From Planctomycetota bacterium (GTDB lineage Bacteria; Planctomycetota; Planctomycetia; Isosphaerales; Isosphaeraceae), in contig JAQGHR010000072.1 of the NCBI GenBank assembly GCA_028291545.1, positions 124,001 through 188,000 on the forward strand: DNA of 64,000 nucleotides, given 5' to 3'. Shown here piece by piece: positions 32,437-42,400 of this stretch (the stretch's first letter is position 1; every line of letters begins with the position of its first letter). Both the position numbers and the translations under genes were made by a program. Under the pieces are notes generated by a model, which saw nothing but the letters and a program-made list of their open reading frames with translations, was not told the DNA's origin and ran no database searches.

Positions 32437-33924
32437 ATGAAGCGATCTCCCGGGAAGCGCGGACGCCGATGGTTCGCCGCGGGTTTCATCCTGGCGGTGA
32501 TGGGTGCGGCGGGTGCGATAGGCTGGTATTGCTACCCGTCGAGGCGATGGGATGGCAGGCTGGAAGCCATCCCTCGGGTTCCGGTGCATCGCGCCGATCT
32601 GAATTTCACGTTGCGCGCGGGCGGATCAGTCGAGAGTTCGTTGCGGACGATGATCGCCTGCGAACTGGAGAATCTCCAGTTCAGTAACGAGGGTCGCGTG
32701 CTCGGCGCGGGCGGACGATCGACGATTCTGGAAATCATCCCGGATGGGTCGAACGTCAGGACGAATCAGGTGCTCTGCCGGCTCGACTCGTCGGAGTACG
32801 AGGAGCTTGTCCGGCAGCAGGAAATCAAGCTCCAGCAAGCCCGTAATGACAAGGTCAAGGCCGAGCTAGACGTGAAGGCGGCCGAGATCGCCTTGCGAGA
32901 ATACCGGGACGGCCTTCTCCCCGACCAGCTCCAGAACCTCGACGGCAAGATCCTGCTTGCGGAAGTCGAGCGCAGCCGGCAGACGGATCGCCTGGACTGG
33001 TCGAGGACGATGCTCAAGAACGGCTACGTGAGCCAGGGCCAGTTCAATACGGAGACCCAGCGATTGCTGGCGGCGGACATCGCTCTCAACGGCCTCCGAG
33101 GCCAGCGTATGCTCTTGACCAAATTTCAATCGCCGAACGTCTTGCGCAACTTTCAGGTGCGGGTCGATGGCTCACTTTCGATGCTCGAATACCAGGACTT
33201 ACGGCTCCGTCGAAACGAGACCTTGATGGCGAAGTTCCGCCGACAGGTCGAGCTGTGCACGATCAGGGCGCCCCACGATGGGTTCTTGATCTATGCGAAC
33301 GCGGCGAGCAACGCGAACCGGGTCGAGGTCGGCACCCAGGTCTACCAGAAGATGAATCTGTTCTACCTACCGGACCTCACGAAAATGGAGGTCCAGGCCG
33401 TCCTGAATGAGTCGGTCGTGGATCGCGTTCGCGCGAAACAGACCGTGAGAGTCCGGATCGACGGCCTCCCCAACTACGAGTTGGAGGGGGATGTGGTTTC
33501 GATCGACTCCCTTCCGATCGTTCGCCGTGACATTCCCGGAGGAACGGACGTCAAGAATTACATGGGCCGGATTCGACTTCGCACCGCGCCCCGAGGCCTC
33601 TTGCCGGGTATGACGGCCGAGGTGGAGATTCAGACGGCCCATAGCATGAGGGCGCTGGTCATCCCGTCGGAGTCCCTGGTCGTTGAGGATGGCAAGGATT
33701 ATTGCTACGTCGCGAGTGCCGAGGGGCTGGAACGCCGCGAAGTTCACATCGGCCAGGGGACTCGCGACCTGCTGGAGATCCGATCGGGCCTGGAGGAAGG
33801 AGAGGAAGTCATCCGCGACCCGTCGTTGCTGGAGGTCTCGGAACTCGAGCAAGCCACGGTCCATACCGCCCCGGCCCATGAACCCCACGTGGATTCCCAC
33901 GCCCTGGCCCCGGCCGCCCGATAG
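32437..33924 (+). CDS. HlyD/RND-adaptor-family membrane-fusion protein (495 aa)
   Basis: ATG 32437 leads into a basic N-terminus and a membrane anchor (WFAAGFILAVMGAAGAIGWY). A lipoyl-like half (TILEIIPDGSNVRTNQVLC) is followed by a long helical hairpin (~140-275), the second half (VELCTIRAPHDGFLIYANAA), a beta-barrel (MEVQAVLNESVVDRVRAKQT) and a membrane-proximal domain (ALVIPSESLVVEDGKDYCYV). It is a full-length periplasmic adaptor of the type paired with MacB/ABC or RND pumps. No pump gene follows; the next genes encode unrelated membrane proteins. It has its own predicted promoter, so its partner must be encoded elsewhere. Confidence 0.88.
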   Translation: MKRSPGKRGRRWFAAGFILAVMGAAGAIGWYCYPSRRWDGRLEAIPRVPVHRADLNFTLRAGGSVESSLRTMIACELENLQFSNEGRVLGAGGRSTILEIIPDGSNVRTNQVLCRLDSSEYEELVRQQEIKLQQARNDKVKAELDVKAAEIALREYRDGLLPDQLQNLDGKILLAEVERSRQTDRLDWSRTMLKNGYVSQGQFNTETQRLLAADIALNGLRGQRMLLTKFQSPNVLRNFQVRVDGSLSMLEYQDLRLRRNETLMAKFRRQVELCTIRAPHDGFLIYANAASNANRVEVGTQVYQKMNLFYLPDLTKMEVQAVLNESVVDRVRAKQTVRVRIDGLPNYELEGDVVSIDSLPIVRRDIPGGTDVKNYMGRIRLRTAPRGLLPGMTAEVEIQTAHSMRALVIPSESLVVEDGKDYCYVASAEGLERREVHIGQGTRDLLEIRSGLEEGEEVIRDPSLLEVSELEQATVHTAPAHEPHVDSHALAPAAR

Positions 33925-34055
33925 GATCGCTCCAATCCGTGTCCTGGTCCAGGGCGGTCCGATCGTACAGTTCGGGTCAAGCTCGGACGCCGTGGGTGTC
34001 GATAATCGAGGTGCGCTCCATCTCGAATCGAACACCCGAGAAGGCCCCACCGACG

Positions 34056-34577
34056 ATGTCCGCCAAACGCGTCGCGTCGAAGTCTGCCACCCCCGCGTCC
34101 TCCTCGTCGTCACCCGTTCTGAACCTCGCCATCCTGGGGTCGGCGGTCGCCTATGGACTGTGGCACCTGGTCACACGGGGCAAGGTCTCGTGGCCGCCGA
34201 CGGAACTGCTCGCCAATGCCTACACGCTCGCCGGCTGTCTCGCCATCGTCGGCCCGGTCATTCTCTATCGGCGAGATGGAGGCGAGGGCGGCGTGGGTGA
34301 GATGCTGTGGATGACCGGTGGCGTGATGGTCTGGGTGTTCAACCTGGCGTCGCTCGCCAAGGGCGATGCGCACTCGGGCGCCTGGGCCACTCCTCTCGCG
34401 TCGCGAACGATGGGTCTTGTCATGTTGGCCGTTCTCGTCGCCGCCTGGCGCATGAAGAGCGGGTCGCGATCGTGGGCCTGGACCAATGTGACCGGATGGG
34501 TGCTCGGCGTGTTCTGGGTCGGCCTGGCGCTGGCGACCTTTGTCCCCGGCAACCCGGTGCGACTCGCCATGCGATGA
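34056..34577 (+). CDS. polytopic membrane protein of unknown function (173 aa)
   Basis: ATG 34056 begins a Ser/Ala-rich, basic N-terminus. About five hydrophobic segments follow (LNLAILGSAVAYGLWHLV, LLANAYTLAGCLAIVGPVIL, MLWMTGGVMVWVFNLASLA, MGLVMLAVLVAAW, WVLGVFWVGLALATFV). There are no catalytic or transport motifs. It follows the HlyD gene by 131 bases on the same strand and could be co-transcribed, but a functional link is not shown. Confidence 0.6.
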   Translation: MSAKRVASKSATPASSSSSPVLNLAILGSAVAYGLWHLVTRGKVSWPPTELLANAYTLAGCLAIVGPVILYRRDGGEGGVGEMLWMTGGVMVWVFNLASLAKGDAHSGAWATPLASRTMGLVMLAVLVAAWRMKSGSRSWAWTNVTGWVLGVFWVGLALATFVPGNPVRLAMR

Positions 34578-34789
34578 GAAGCTCTCCTGGGCGAGCGGCC
34601 ACCCCGGGGGCTCGGCCCGTCCCAGAATCGAACGCCACCCCCAGATCCGGTTGCGGTATGAGCCGGACGGACATGTGCGGAGTCTTGACGATGAGCTCGG
34701 TCGACGGATAGCCTGATATCCTGAGGCGCGGTCGCCGAATCCGCTCATCCCATTAATCCTCCGACGCCGGCCGCCAGGAGAATTCACAC

Positions 34790-35647
34790 GTGGCAAGACC
34801 GTCGATCGCCCCTGTCGAGGCGAGCCCGATCGATAACGAACCGGTCATTGAAAATGAGATTCCGGCGTATCGCGCCATCAGTCCTCTCGCACTGACCAGC
34901 GCCGGGCTTGGAGTCATCTCGGCCCTGTCGTTCACGGATCTGAACTGGCTCGCGGCCGCCGCCCTCGCCGTGATCACGGGCGTCTGGGCCGATCGGAAGA
35001 TCCGCAGGCGGTCCGATGCCATGACAGGCCGGAGCTACGCCCATGCTGGCATCGCGCTGGGATTGATGTTCGGGGTCTCGGCCTTCTCCTACAGCGTCTG
35101 GTCGCTCTATGCGCTCGAGCGCGATGCTCGGAAATACGGGGCCGTTCTGGAGAAGTCCTTCAATGACTGCAAGGACACCAAACCCGTCGATACGGGCGAT
35201 ATCCTCTGGTACATGATCCCCCCCACCGCCCGGAGGGGGATGACGCCCGAGGAAGTCCGCGTGAATATGAAACGGATGCCCAAGGAGTCGGAGAAGTTCG
35301 CGGAACTTGATAGTCGCGTCCGGAACATGATCGCCTACGCCGACAAGGATCCGATCAAATTCATCGGGGTCGAGAGCGCCTTCTTCGTGGAGCTGGACGC
35401 TTACGCCATGATCCTTCTGAAGCTCGGATCCGGCGAAGGGCCCGAGCACAAGGAGGATGGTGGTCACAAGCACACGGCGGGCGCCCCCGCGACGGTGGGG
35501 GATGGCTACGCGCTCATCCGGGCCCGAGGTAAGTCCGAGGGGCGAAGGTACAGGTGGTGGATTGACGGCGTGATCTATCCTTACTCGCCGAAGACCTACG
35601 AGCACGTCGAAGTCAAGGCGGACGGCGGCCACGGACACAGTCATTGA
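34790..35647 (+). CDS. membrane protein of unknown function with His-rich tail (285 aa)
   Basis: The GTG at 34790 has CCAGGAG about 9 bases upstream. Residues ~28-65 and ~85-110 are hydrophobic (ISPLALTSAGLGVISALSF, LNWLAAAALAVITGVWA, AHAGIALGLMFGVSAFSYSV), in the manner of DUF4190-like planctomycete proteins. The rest is a soluble domain (GDILWYMIPPTARRGMTPEE) with acidic/His stretches (HKEDGGHKHT) and a terminal GGHGHSH that could bind metal. A weak promoter (TTGACG at 34685, TAGCCT at 34709) is possible. The gap 34578-34789 is otherwise empty. No family assignment is supported. Confidence 0.6.
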   Translation: MARPSIAPVEASPIDNEPVIENEIPAYRAISPLALTSAGLGVISALSFTDLNWLAAAALAVITGVWADRKIRRRSDAMTGRSYAHAGIALGLMFGVSAFSYSVWSLYALERDARKYGAVLEKSFNDCKDTKPVDTGDILWYMIPPTARRGMTPEEVRVNMKRMPKESEKFAELDSRVRNMIAYADKDPIKFIGVESAFFVELDAYAMILLKLGSGEGPEHKEDGGHKHTAGAPATVGDGYALIRARGKSEGRRYRWWIDGVIYPYSPKTYEHVEVKADGGHGHSH

Positions 35648-35663
35648 TCCGTGGGAGTGGCGG

Positions 35664-36086
35664 CTATTTCGAGGCGACCGTCTCGCAATCCGTATAGGAC
35701 GCGTGGCAGCGGTCGGTCTCCCAGAGCAGCACCTCGACGACCGGAAGTCCCGCCGCCTTCGCCTGCTCGAAGATCAGCCGTGAGATGTTCTCCGCCGTCG
35801 GGTTCCGATCCATCACGTAGACACGCTCGCCCCGAGCCTGGAGGACCGGGAGGATGGGGTCGTCGCGGCAAAGGAGGAGATTGTGATCGAGATTCTCGTC
35901 CACCCAGCGCTGGACGGAGTTCTTGATGTCGCTGAAATCGACGAGCATGCCCCGTTGATCCAGGTCCTCCGCCTCCAGGGTGATCACGGCGCGGCCGTTA
36001 TGGCCGTGGAGGTGGCGGCATTTCCCCTCGTAATTCAGAAGCCGGTGACCGTAGCAAAAGTCGAACTCGCGGGTCACGCGAAACAT
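35664..36086 (-). CDS. queD: 6-carboxy-5,6,7,8-tetrahydropterin synthase (QueD)
   Basis: A 140-residue enzyme of the PTPS/QueD fold, which converts 7,8-dihydroneopterin triphosphate to 6-carboxytetrahydropterin early in queuosine/7-deazaguanine synthesis. Zinc-ligand histidines and the catalytic cysteine are visible in FCYGHRLLNYEGKCRHLHGH, followed by DFSDIKNSVQRWVDENLDHN and the C-terminal VEVLLWETDRCHASY. The Cys-x3-His spacing fits QueD rather than eukaryotic PTPS. Start at ATG 36086. tgt, the enzyme that inserts the precursor into tRNA, lies 1.6 kb away on the other strand; queC and queE are not in the window. Confidence 0.9.
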   Translation of the reverse strand: MFRVTREFDFCYGHRLLNYEGKCRHLHGHNGRAVITLEAEDLDQRGMLVDFSDIKNSVQRWVDENLDHNLLLCRDDPILPVLQARGERVYVMDRNPTAENISRLIFEQAKAAGLPVVEVLLWETDRCHASYTDCETVASK

Positions 36087-36194
36087 GGTTGGCTCCCTGC
36101 CGGTGAGTGGTTAGTGACTCCGGAGCCCGCACATTCTAGTTGTCATCGACCGTCCCGGCAATCGGTCGTCCTGACCGTGTGACTCGCGGAGAGC

Positions 36195-36222
36195 TTGCAT
36201 CGTAGGGCGTGCCGGGTATGAT
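36195..36222 (+). promoter_or_regulatory. sigma-70-type promoter for the TPR-alphaCTD gene
   Basis: TTGCAT (36195-36200), a 16-base spacer and TATGAT (36217-36222) lie ~95 bases before ATG 36316. Confidence 0.5.
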
Positions 36223-36315
36223 GGACCACTTGTCCCCGCCCTTTCGCCCTCATCGACGAGGCGAGATCAGGGCGTCGCGGGGCCAGGTTGATCGTCTGGA
36301 GCAGAGGAACGAGAC

Positions 36316-37653
36316 ATGGCAGAGGTGATGACCACCGACGTCCGCGCGATCATGGATCGCGACCCTTTCGACGCCTCGGCCGTGGCCGACTTGCGAGAAG
36401 TCCTGGGTCGCGACCCTTCCCGATACAAGACCCTTCGCGATTCCGTGTACGCGATTCAGGACCGCGAACAAGGCGCGATGAAGCCGACGACGCATCTTCG
36501 CCTGGGCGTTGCTGATGTGCTCTTGGGTCAATACAAGCGTGCCCTGGACCACCTGAACAAGGCCGGCGACCAGGGCCTGGCGCTCTTCTTTCGCGGCCTG
36601 GCGCTGGAAAACCTCGAGAAGTGGGCCGAGGCCTCCGCGGCGTTCGCCGCCGCCGCCAAAGCGGGATACGATCCCAAGCGCTCGGAGCTTCATCGCGTCG
36701 GCGCCCTCCGCCGCTCGGGCGACATTGAGGGCGCGAAAGCCCTGCTCGCGAAGCTCGAGCCCACGGCCGGGAATTCCGCCGAGTTTCACTACCAGAACGG
36801 CAGCCTCCTGTCGGCCGACGGCGAATTGATTGCCGCCGCCGCCGAGTTCGAGAAGACCCTCGCCAGCGAGCGAGATCACTCCGGGGCCCTCTTCGAGCTG
36901 GCGTACATCAGCGACCTCTACGGCAACGACGAAGCGGCCGTTGAGTACTACAAGCAGTGCCTCCGCCGCCCGCCGGTCCCTCTGGCCGCCTGGATCAACC
37001 TCGGTGTCCTGTACGAGGACGAGATGCGGTTCCGCGATGCGGAGCAGTGCTATCGCCAGGTGCTCAATTTCGACCCCAAGCATCCCCGCGCCAGCTTGTT
37101 CTTCAAGGACTGCCGCGCCAGCCGCGACATGTACTACGACGAGGAGGCCGAGCGCGGCTATGACCGCCTTCGCCAGCTCCTGGAAATCCCAGTCACCGAT
37201 TTCGAGCTCTCGGTTCGTAGCCGCAACTGCTTGCGGAAGATGAACATCCGGACGCTCGGCGATCTGACGCGAACCACCGAAATTGCGCTGCTCGCCAGCA
37301 AGAATTTCGGCGAGACGTCCCTGCTCGAAATCAAGGAGATGATGACCTCCAAGGGCGTCCGCCTCGGCATGGCCCTCGAAGCCGGCGAACGAGCGGCGGG
37401 CGGCATGCATGCGGAGCCGATCGAGGAGCTGAGCCAGGAGGAAAAGGCCCTGCTCTCCAAGCCGATCAGCGAGCTGAACCTCTCTGTCCGCGCCCGCAAG
37501 TGCATGACCAAGCTCGGCATTCAGACGGTCGGGGACCTCGTCTCCCGCACCGGCGACGACCTGCTGGAATGCAAGAATTTCGGCGTGACTTCGCTCAATG
37601 AGGTCCGGGAAAAGCTGACGGACCTGAACAACTTGAAGCTCAAGAACGAGTGA
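36316..37653 (+). CDS. TPR protein with two RNA polymerase alpha C-terminal domains
   Basis: A 445-residue cytoplasmic protein. Residues ~50-275 are TPR-like helical repeats (HLRLGVADVLLGQYKRALDH, LFELAYISDLYGNDEAAVEY, AWINLGVLYEDEMRFRDAEQ). Two copies of the alpha-CTD helix-hairpin-helix fold follow. The first (~290-355) has FELSVRSRNCLRKMNIRTLG and ETSLLEIKEMM; the second (~380-440) has LNLSVRARKCMTKLGIQTVG and VTSLNEVREKLTDL. In RpoA the Arg of VRSANCL contacts UP-element DNA; the equivalent Arg is present in both copies (R301, R392). There is no RpoA assembly domain. It could bind promoter DNA or transcription factors and bring in a TPR-bound partner; that role is inferred. tgt starts 22 bases downstream, so the two are probably co-transcribed. 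Confidence 0.85.
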   Translation: MAEVMTTDVRAIMDRDPFDASAVADLREVLGRDPSRYKTLRDSVYAIQDREQGAMKPTTHLRLGVADVLLGQYKRALDHLNKAGDQGLALFFRGLALENLEKWAEASAAFAAAAKAGYDPKRSELHRVGALRRSGDIEGAKALLAKLEPTAGNSAEFHYQNGSLLSADGELIAAAAEFEKTLASERDHSGALFELAYISDLYGNDEAAVEYYKQCLRRPPVPLAAWINLGVLYEDEMRFRDAEQCYRQVLNFDPKHPRASLFFKDCRASRDMYYDEEAERGYDRLRQLLEIPVTDFELSVRSRNCLRKMNIRTLGDLTRTTEIALLASKNFGETSLLEIKEMMTSKGVRLGMALEAGERAAGGMHAEPIEELSQEEKALLSKPISELNLSVRARKCMTKLGIQTVGDLVSRTGDDLLECKNFGVTSLNEVREKLTDLNNLKLKNE

Positions 37654-37675
37654 CTTTCAGATCGGCGTCCGTTGG

Positions 37676-38848
37676 ATGATTCGCCAGGTCCCGACCATTC
37701 CGATCGGACGCGACGCCTCCTTGTCCCGCCCCGTCTCGTATCGGCTCATCGCCCTCGATCCCCTCTCCGCGGCAAGGCGGGGCGTGCTCGACACGCCTCA
37801 CGGCTCATTCGAGACCCCCGCCTTCATGCCGGTGGGGACGCAGGCCACGGTCAAAGGTGTCGTCCCCGACCTGCTGAGGCAGGTCGGATCGACGATGATC
37901 CTTGCGAATACCTACCACCTCGCGCTCCGTCCGGGAGCCGAGGTCGTGCAGTCGCTCGGTGGCCTCCACCGTTTCATGGGCTGGTCCGGCCCGATCCTGA
38001 CGGACTCCGGAGGCTTTCAGGCCTTCAGCATGGCCGATCGGGTCACGCTCACGGAACGGGGCGTTGCGTTCAAGTCGCATCTTGATGGCAGTTTGCTCGA
38101 CCTCACCCCGGAGCGGGCCGTCGAGATCCAGGAAGCCCTCGGCGCCGATGTCGCGATGTGCCTGGATCAGTGCCCGGCGCTGCCGGCCTCGAAAGAGGTG
38201 ATCGCCGAAGCGGTTGCGCGCACGATCCGATGGGCCGAGCGATGCAAGAATGCCCAGACGCGCCCCGATCAGGCGCTCTTCGGAATTGTTCAGGGCGGTT
38301 CGCACGAGGATCTCCGGGGCGAGTGCGCCGAGGCCCTGATCGCCATGGATTTTTCCGGCTATGCCGTCGGCGGAGTCAGCGTTGGCGAGGGACGTGAGGA
38401 AGTCAGGAAAGCCCTGGACGTGACGACCCACAAGTTGCCCACGGAGAAGCCCAGGTATCTAATGGGGGTGGGACGTCCGCAGGACATTCTCGACGCGGTT
38501 GCGACCGGGATCGACATGTTCGACTGCGTACTGCCGACCCGCAACGGCCGGAACGCGACCTGTCTCACTGCGCGCGGGAATGTGAAGCTACGCAACGCCT
38601 CTCACAAGACGGACTCGGGACCGATCGAAGAGGGTTGCGACTGCCCGGCGTGTCTGAAGTTCAGCCGGGGCTATATCCGCCACCTGTTCCTCGCCGGGGA
38701 GATGCTGGGGCCGATCCTGGCCAGTCTCCATAACCTCGCGTACATGCACCGCTTGATGCGGGAAATTCGCGAGGCGATATCCGAGGCCCGATTCGTCCGG
38801 TATAGGGCTGAGGCGCTTGAAGCGCTGGGGTCGGAGACGGTACAGTAG
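37676..38848 (+). CDS. tgt: tRNA-guanine transglycosylase (Tgt)
   Basis: A 390-residue enzyme that exchanges guanine-34 of GUN-anticodon tRNAs for preQ1 in queuosine formation. Family motifs are complete: MPVGTQATVKGVVPDLLRQV, the general-acid Asp region LTDSGGFQAFSM, ALGADVAMCLDQCPALP, IVQGGSHEDLRGECAEAL, the nucleophile Asp in GIDMFDCVLPTRNGRNA, and the zinc site CDCPACLKFSRGYIRHLF. ATG 37676 gives an N-terminus ~15 residues longer than usual, so an internal start is possible. It heads tgt-yajC-secDF, an arrangement common across bacteria. Confidence 0.95.
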   Translation: MIRQVPTIPIGRDASLSRPVSYRLIALDPLSAARRGVLDTPHGSFETPAFMPVGTQATVKGVVPDLLRQVGSTMILANTYHLALRPGAEVVQSLGGLHRFMGWSGPILTDSGGFQAFSMADRVTLTERGVAFKSHLDGSLLDLTPERAVEIQEALGADVAMCLDQCPALPASKEVIAEAVARTIRWAERCKNAQTRPDQALFGIVQGGSHEDLRGECAEALIAMDFSGYAVGGVSVGEGREEVRKALDVTTHKLPTEKPRYLMGVGRPQDILDAVATGIDMFDCVLPTRNGRNATCLTARGNVKLRNASHKTDSGPIEEGCDCPACLKFSRGYIRHLFLAGEMLGPILASLHNLAYMHRLMREIREAISEARFVRYRAEALEALGSETVQ

Positions 38849-38931
38849 GCCTTTCGCCTTCGATTCCGCCGCGACCACCCGCGGGGCGTCCGCTTCGGAT
38901 GTCCCGATCTTCGACCGTTGAGAAGAGACTC

Positions 38932-39387
38932 ATGGCCTGGCCGCTCGCTTCCGTCCTCCTGCTCGCCGCTCTCTCGGCCGACCCTCCTGCCGCCGAGAAG
39001 ACCGCCGCGGCACCGGCCGCCGCCGCCGCCGCAGCTCCGGCGAATGCCGGCGGCAAGGCTGCGACTCCGGCCCCGGCCGCGACCGATAGCTCGCTCCCGA
39101 CAATCATCGTCCTGGGACCGATCTTCTTGCTGTTCTACATCTTGCTGATCCGGCCGCAGCAGCAACAGGAGAAGAAGCGGAAAGGCCTCGTCAATTCGCT
39201 CAAGAAGAACGACAAGGTGCTGACGTCGGCGGGGATTTACGGGACGGTGGTCTCCGTCGAGCCCGAGCAAGATAAGGTCGTCCTGCGAGTGGATGACGAC
39301 AAGGGCGTGAAGTTCACGTTCAGCAAGGCGAGCATCGTTCGCGTGATCGACGCGAAGCCGGAAAAATCGGCGGAAGTGTCCTCGTGA
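38932..39387 (+). CDS. yajC: Sec translocase accessory subunit YajC
   Basis: A SecDF-associated inner-membrane protein. The family core is LGPIFLLFYILLIRPQQQQ followed by KKNDKVLTSAGIYGTVVSV. Before it lie a second hydrophobic segment and an Ala-rich linker, so the 151-residue form is longer than typical YajC (~110). The start at 38932 has AGAAGAG upstream; an upstream ATG at 38899 would add a positively charged n-region and make the first segment a better signal anchor, so either is possible. It lies between tgt and secDF, as in many genomes. Confidence 0.9.
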   Translation: MAWPLASVLLLAALSADPPAAEKTAAAPAAAAAAAPANAGGKAATPAPAATDSSLPTIIVLGPIFLLFYILLIRPQQQQEKKRKGLVNSLKKNDKVLTSAGIYGTVVSVEPEQDKVVLRVDDDKGVKFTFSKASIVRVIDAKPEKSAEVSS

Positions 39388-39472
39388 TGGGAACCAGAGA
39401 GGCGTTCGGCCCCTTGCTCTCGGGGCCGGAACGGACGCCGAAGTCCTTTGCTCGCGGCTTTAAGGAAGGGTC

Positions 39473-42400
39473 ATGAATACGCACGCCCGTCGTTTCTTGT
39501 TGATCGCCGTCGTTACCCTGCTAGGTCTCGTCGCGGCCTGGCCACCGAAAGAGAAGCTGAAGCTGGGGATCGACCTCTCCGGCGGCACGATCCTCGTGTA
39601 TGAAGTGAAGCCGGGCAACCGTCCCGACTTCAACATGGACGACCTGATCGGCGCACTCAAAAAGCGAGTCAACCCCGAGGGGGTTCAGGACATCCCCATC
39701 CGCAAGGTCGGCTCCAACCGGATTGAGATCATCCTTCCCGAAGCCGACGCGGCCGAAGTCGATGAAGTCAAGCGCCGGATGACGGACGTCGGCTCGCTGG
39801 AATTCCGCATCCTCGCCAGCATGAAGAAGGATAAGCCCGCCATCGACCGCGCGATGGCCGCCAACGGGCTCAACAACCCCCCGAAAGGCTATCGCTGGGC
39901 CAAGCTCGGCGAGATCGTGAGCGGCAAGAATCCCAAGTTCGACGCCACGCACCTGACGGACACGGCCCAGTCGTGGGTACGGAATCGATATTCCACCCCG
40001 ACGCGCGTGCGCCTGGTCGGCAAGGACAAATCGGGCAAGGAGAAGATCGTCGCCGTCACGATCCTGGGCAACAACTCGAATACGCTGACCCTCGATCCCG
40101 TCCGGTCCGTGCTGGCGAAGGACGACGACTCGGGCGAGCGCACGAAGTTCACCAACATCGGCTCCCTGACCTCGTACTTCCAGACGATCGACTCGTATGA
40201 GATCGACTACAACCCGGGCCGGATGCGCCCCAGCGACAACGCGATCGTGCGCGAGCAGGCACGAGGCAAGGGCTTCCTGGAACGGTTTATCCTGATCAAG
40301 CTCGACCGCCAGAACGTAACGGGTGAGAGTCTTTCTTACGCCTATCCGACCAACGACGAACGCGTTCAGCCGGCCGTCGGCTTCCACTTCACGCCGTCCG
40401 GCGGGCGAAAGTTCGGCCAGCTCACCCTGGACAATCTCCCCGAAGAGGGCGGGACGTTTCAGAGGCACCTGGCGATCTTGCTCGACAATCAATTGATGTC
40501 GGCGCCCGTGATCCGTCAGCAGATCACCGATCAGGGCATCATCGAGAACATGCAGGCGCGCGAGGTCGATCGCCTGATCAGCATCCTCCGCGCGGGCAGC
40601 CTGCCGGCGAGCCTGAACCCGTCGCCGCTGCTCGAAGAGAAGGTGGGCGCGACCCTGGGACAGGACACGATCCAGAAGGGTATTCGCGCCATCGCGATCT
40701 CGATGTTCGTGGTGCCGATCTTCATGATCGTGTACTACCGGTTCGCGGGCGTGGTCGCGGTTGTGGCGTTGATCCTGAATATGATCCTCTTGATCGGCGC
40801 CATGGCCTTTTTCCAGGCGTCGATTACACTCCCGGGACTTGCGGGGCTGGCCCTGACCATCGGGATGGCGGTGGACGCGAACGTGCTCGTCTTCGAGCGA
40901 ATGCGCGAGGAAGGCGAACGCGGAGCCACGATGGCCGCGCAGATACGCTCCGGGTTCAATCGGGCTTGGACAACGATCTTCGACTCGCACGTCACGATCG
41001 TGCTGTCGGGCATCGTGCTCTACGCGATCGGGACCGAGGAAGTGAAGGGGTTCGCCCTCACGCTCATCATCGGCATTCTGATCAACCTCTTCACCGCCGT
41101 TTACGTCTCCCGCGTGATCTTCGAGTACTGGTACAGCAAGGGGTGGTTGAAGCACCTGACGATGATGAAGATGTTCGACAAATCGACCATCGACTTCGTC
41201 TCGCCCAGAAAGTACTTCATGACGGCCTCCCTGGTCGTCATCACCGCGGGGCTGGTGGTCACGGCAATGCGCTGGAATCGCATGCTCAACATCGACTTCA
41301 CGGGCGGCACGCTCGTCACGATCCAGCTCGATCCCAACGCGCCGGAGCTCAAGGGGCTGGATGCCACACAGCGAACCGCGAAGGTCCGTCAGCTTGCCGC
41401 CCAGGCGCTGCCGGAACCCTCGGTCGAGTCTCTTAGCGTGGGTAACGAGGCGGGAGGCTATCGATTCAACATTCGCACCACCGAGGAGGCGAAGGTTGAC
41501 GAATCGGCGCCCTCCGGGGTGGTGAGAAATCAGGTCCAGGAAAAGATCCTCAAGACCTTCGGGGGGATTCTGGCCAAGCTCGAGATGGCCAAGCCCGGAA
41601 AGCCCGAGCCGATCCCTGCCACGGCCAAGGGCGAGGTGGCCGATCCCAACGAACGATTCCCGGGCGGCTGGCGATACACCCTGGTCTTCAATCGCCCGAC
41701 CGATCCCAAGATGATTCAGCCCAAGGCGATCGAGGTCTTCAAGGCCGCCGGGATCGTGAACCCGGAGACGCGGTTCTACCTCGACCGGCCCACCCTGCCG
41801 AGCGGTGCCGCAGCCTTGCCGAACGAGCAGATGTACCTGAGCACCGATATCGAGCCCAAGCAGGCCGAGCCGCTCCTGGATAACCTCGCGAAGGCCCTGC
41901 GCGACGATCCGAACCAGCTTTTCGAGCGAGTCGAGATCTTCGGGGGCGCGGTCGCGAAGGACACTCGAACGCTGGCCATCCTCGCGATCGTCGCGAGCTG
42001 GTTGATCATCGTCGCTTACCTCTGGTTCCAGTTCAAATCGGTGACGTACGGCCTCGCGGCCGTGCTCGCGCTGGTTCACGACGTGCTCATCACGCTCTGC
42101 GCCGTGGCGATCTCGCCCTACAAGATCGACCTCCCGATGATCGCCGCGTTCCTCACGCTCATCGGCTTCTCGGTCAACGATACGATTGTCATCTTCGACC
42201 GAATCCGCGAGCTCAAGGGCAAGACGCCCGTGCTCACGGGCAAGATGGTCAACGATGCACTTAACCAGACGCTGAGCCGAACCATCATCACGTCCTTGAC
42301 GGCCTGGCTCGTCGTGGTGATCCTCTACCTGTTCGGCGGCGAGGGCCTCCAGGGCTTCTCGTTCTGCCTGGTCGTCGGGTTCCTGAGCGGCACCTATTCG

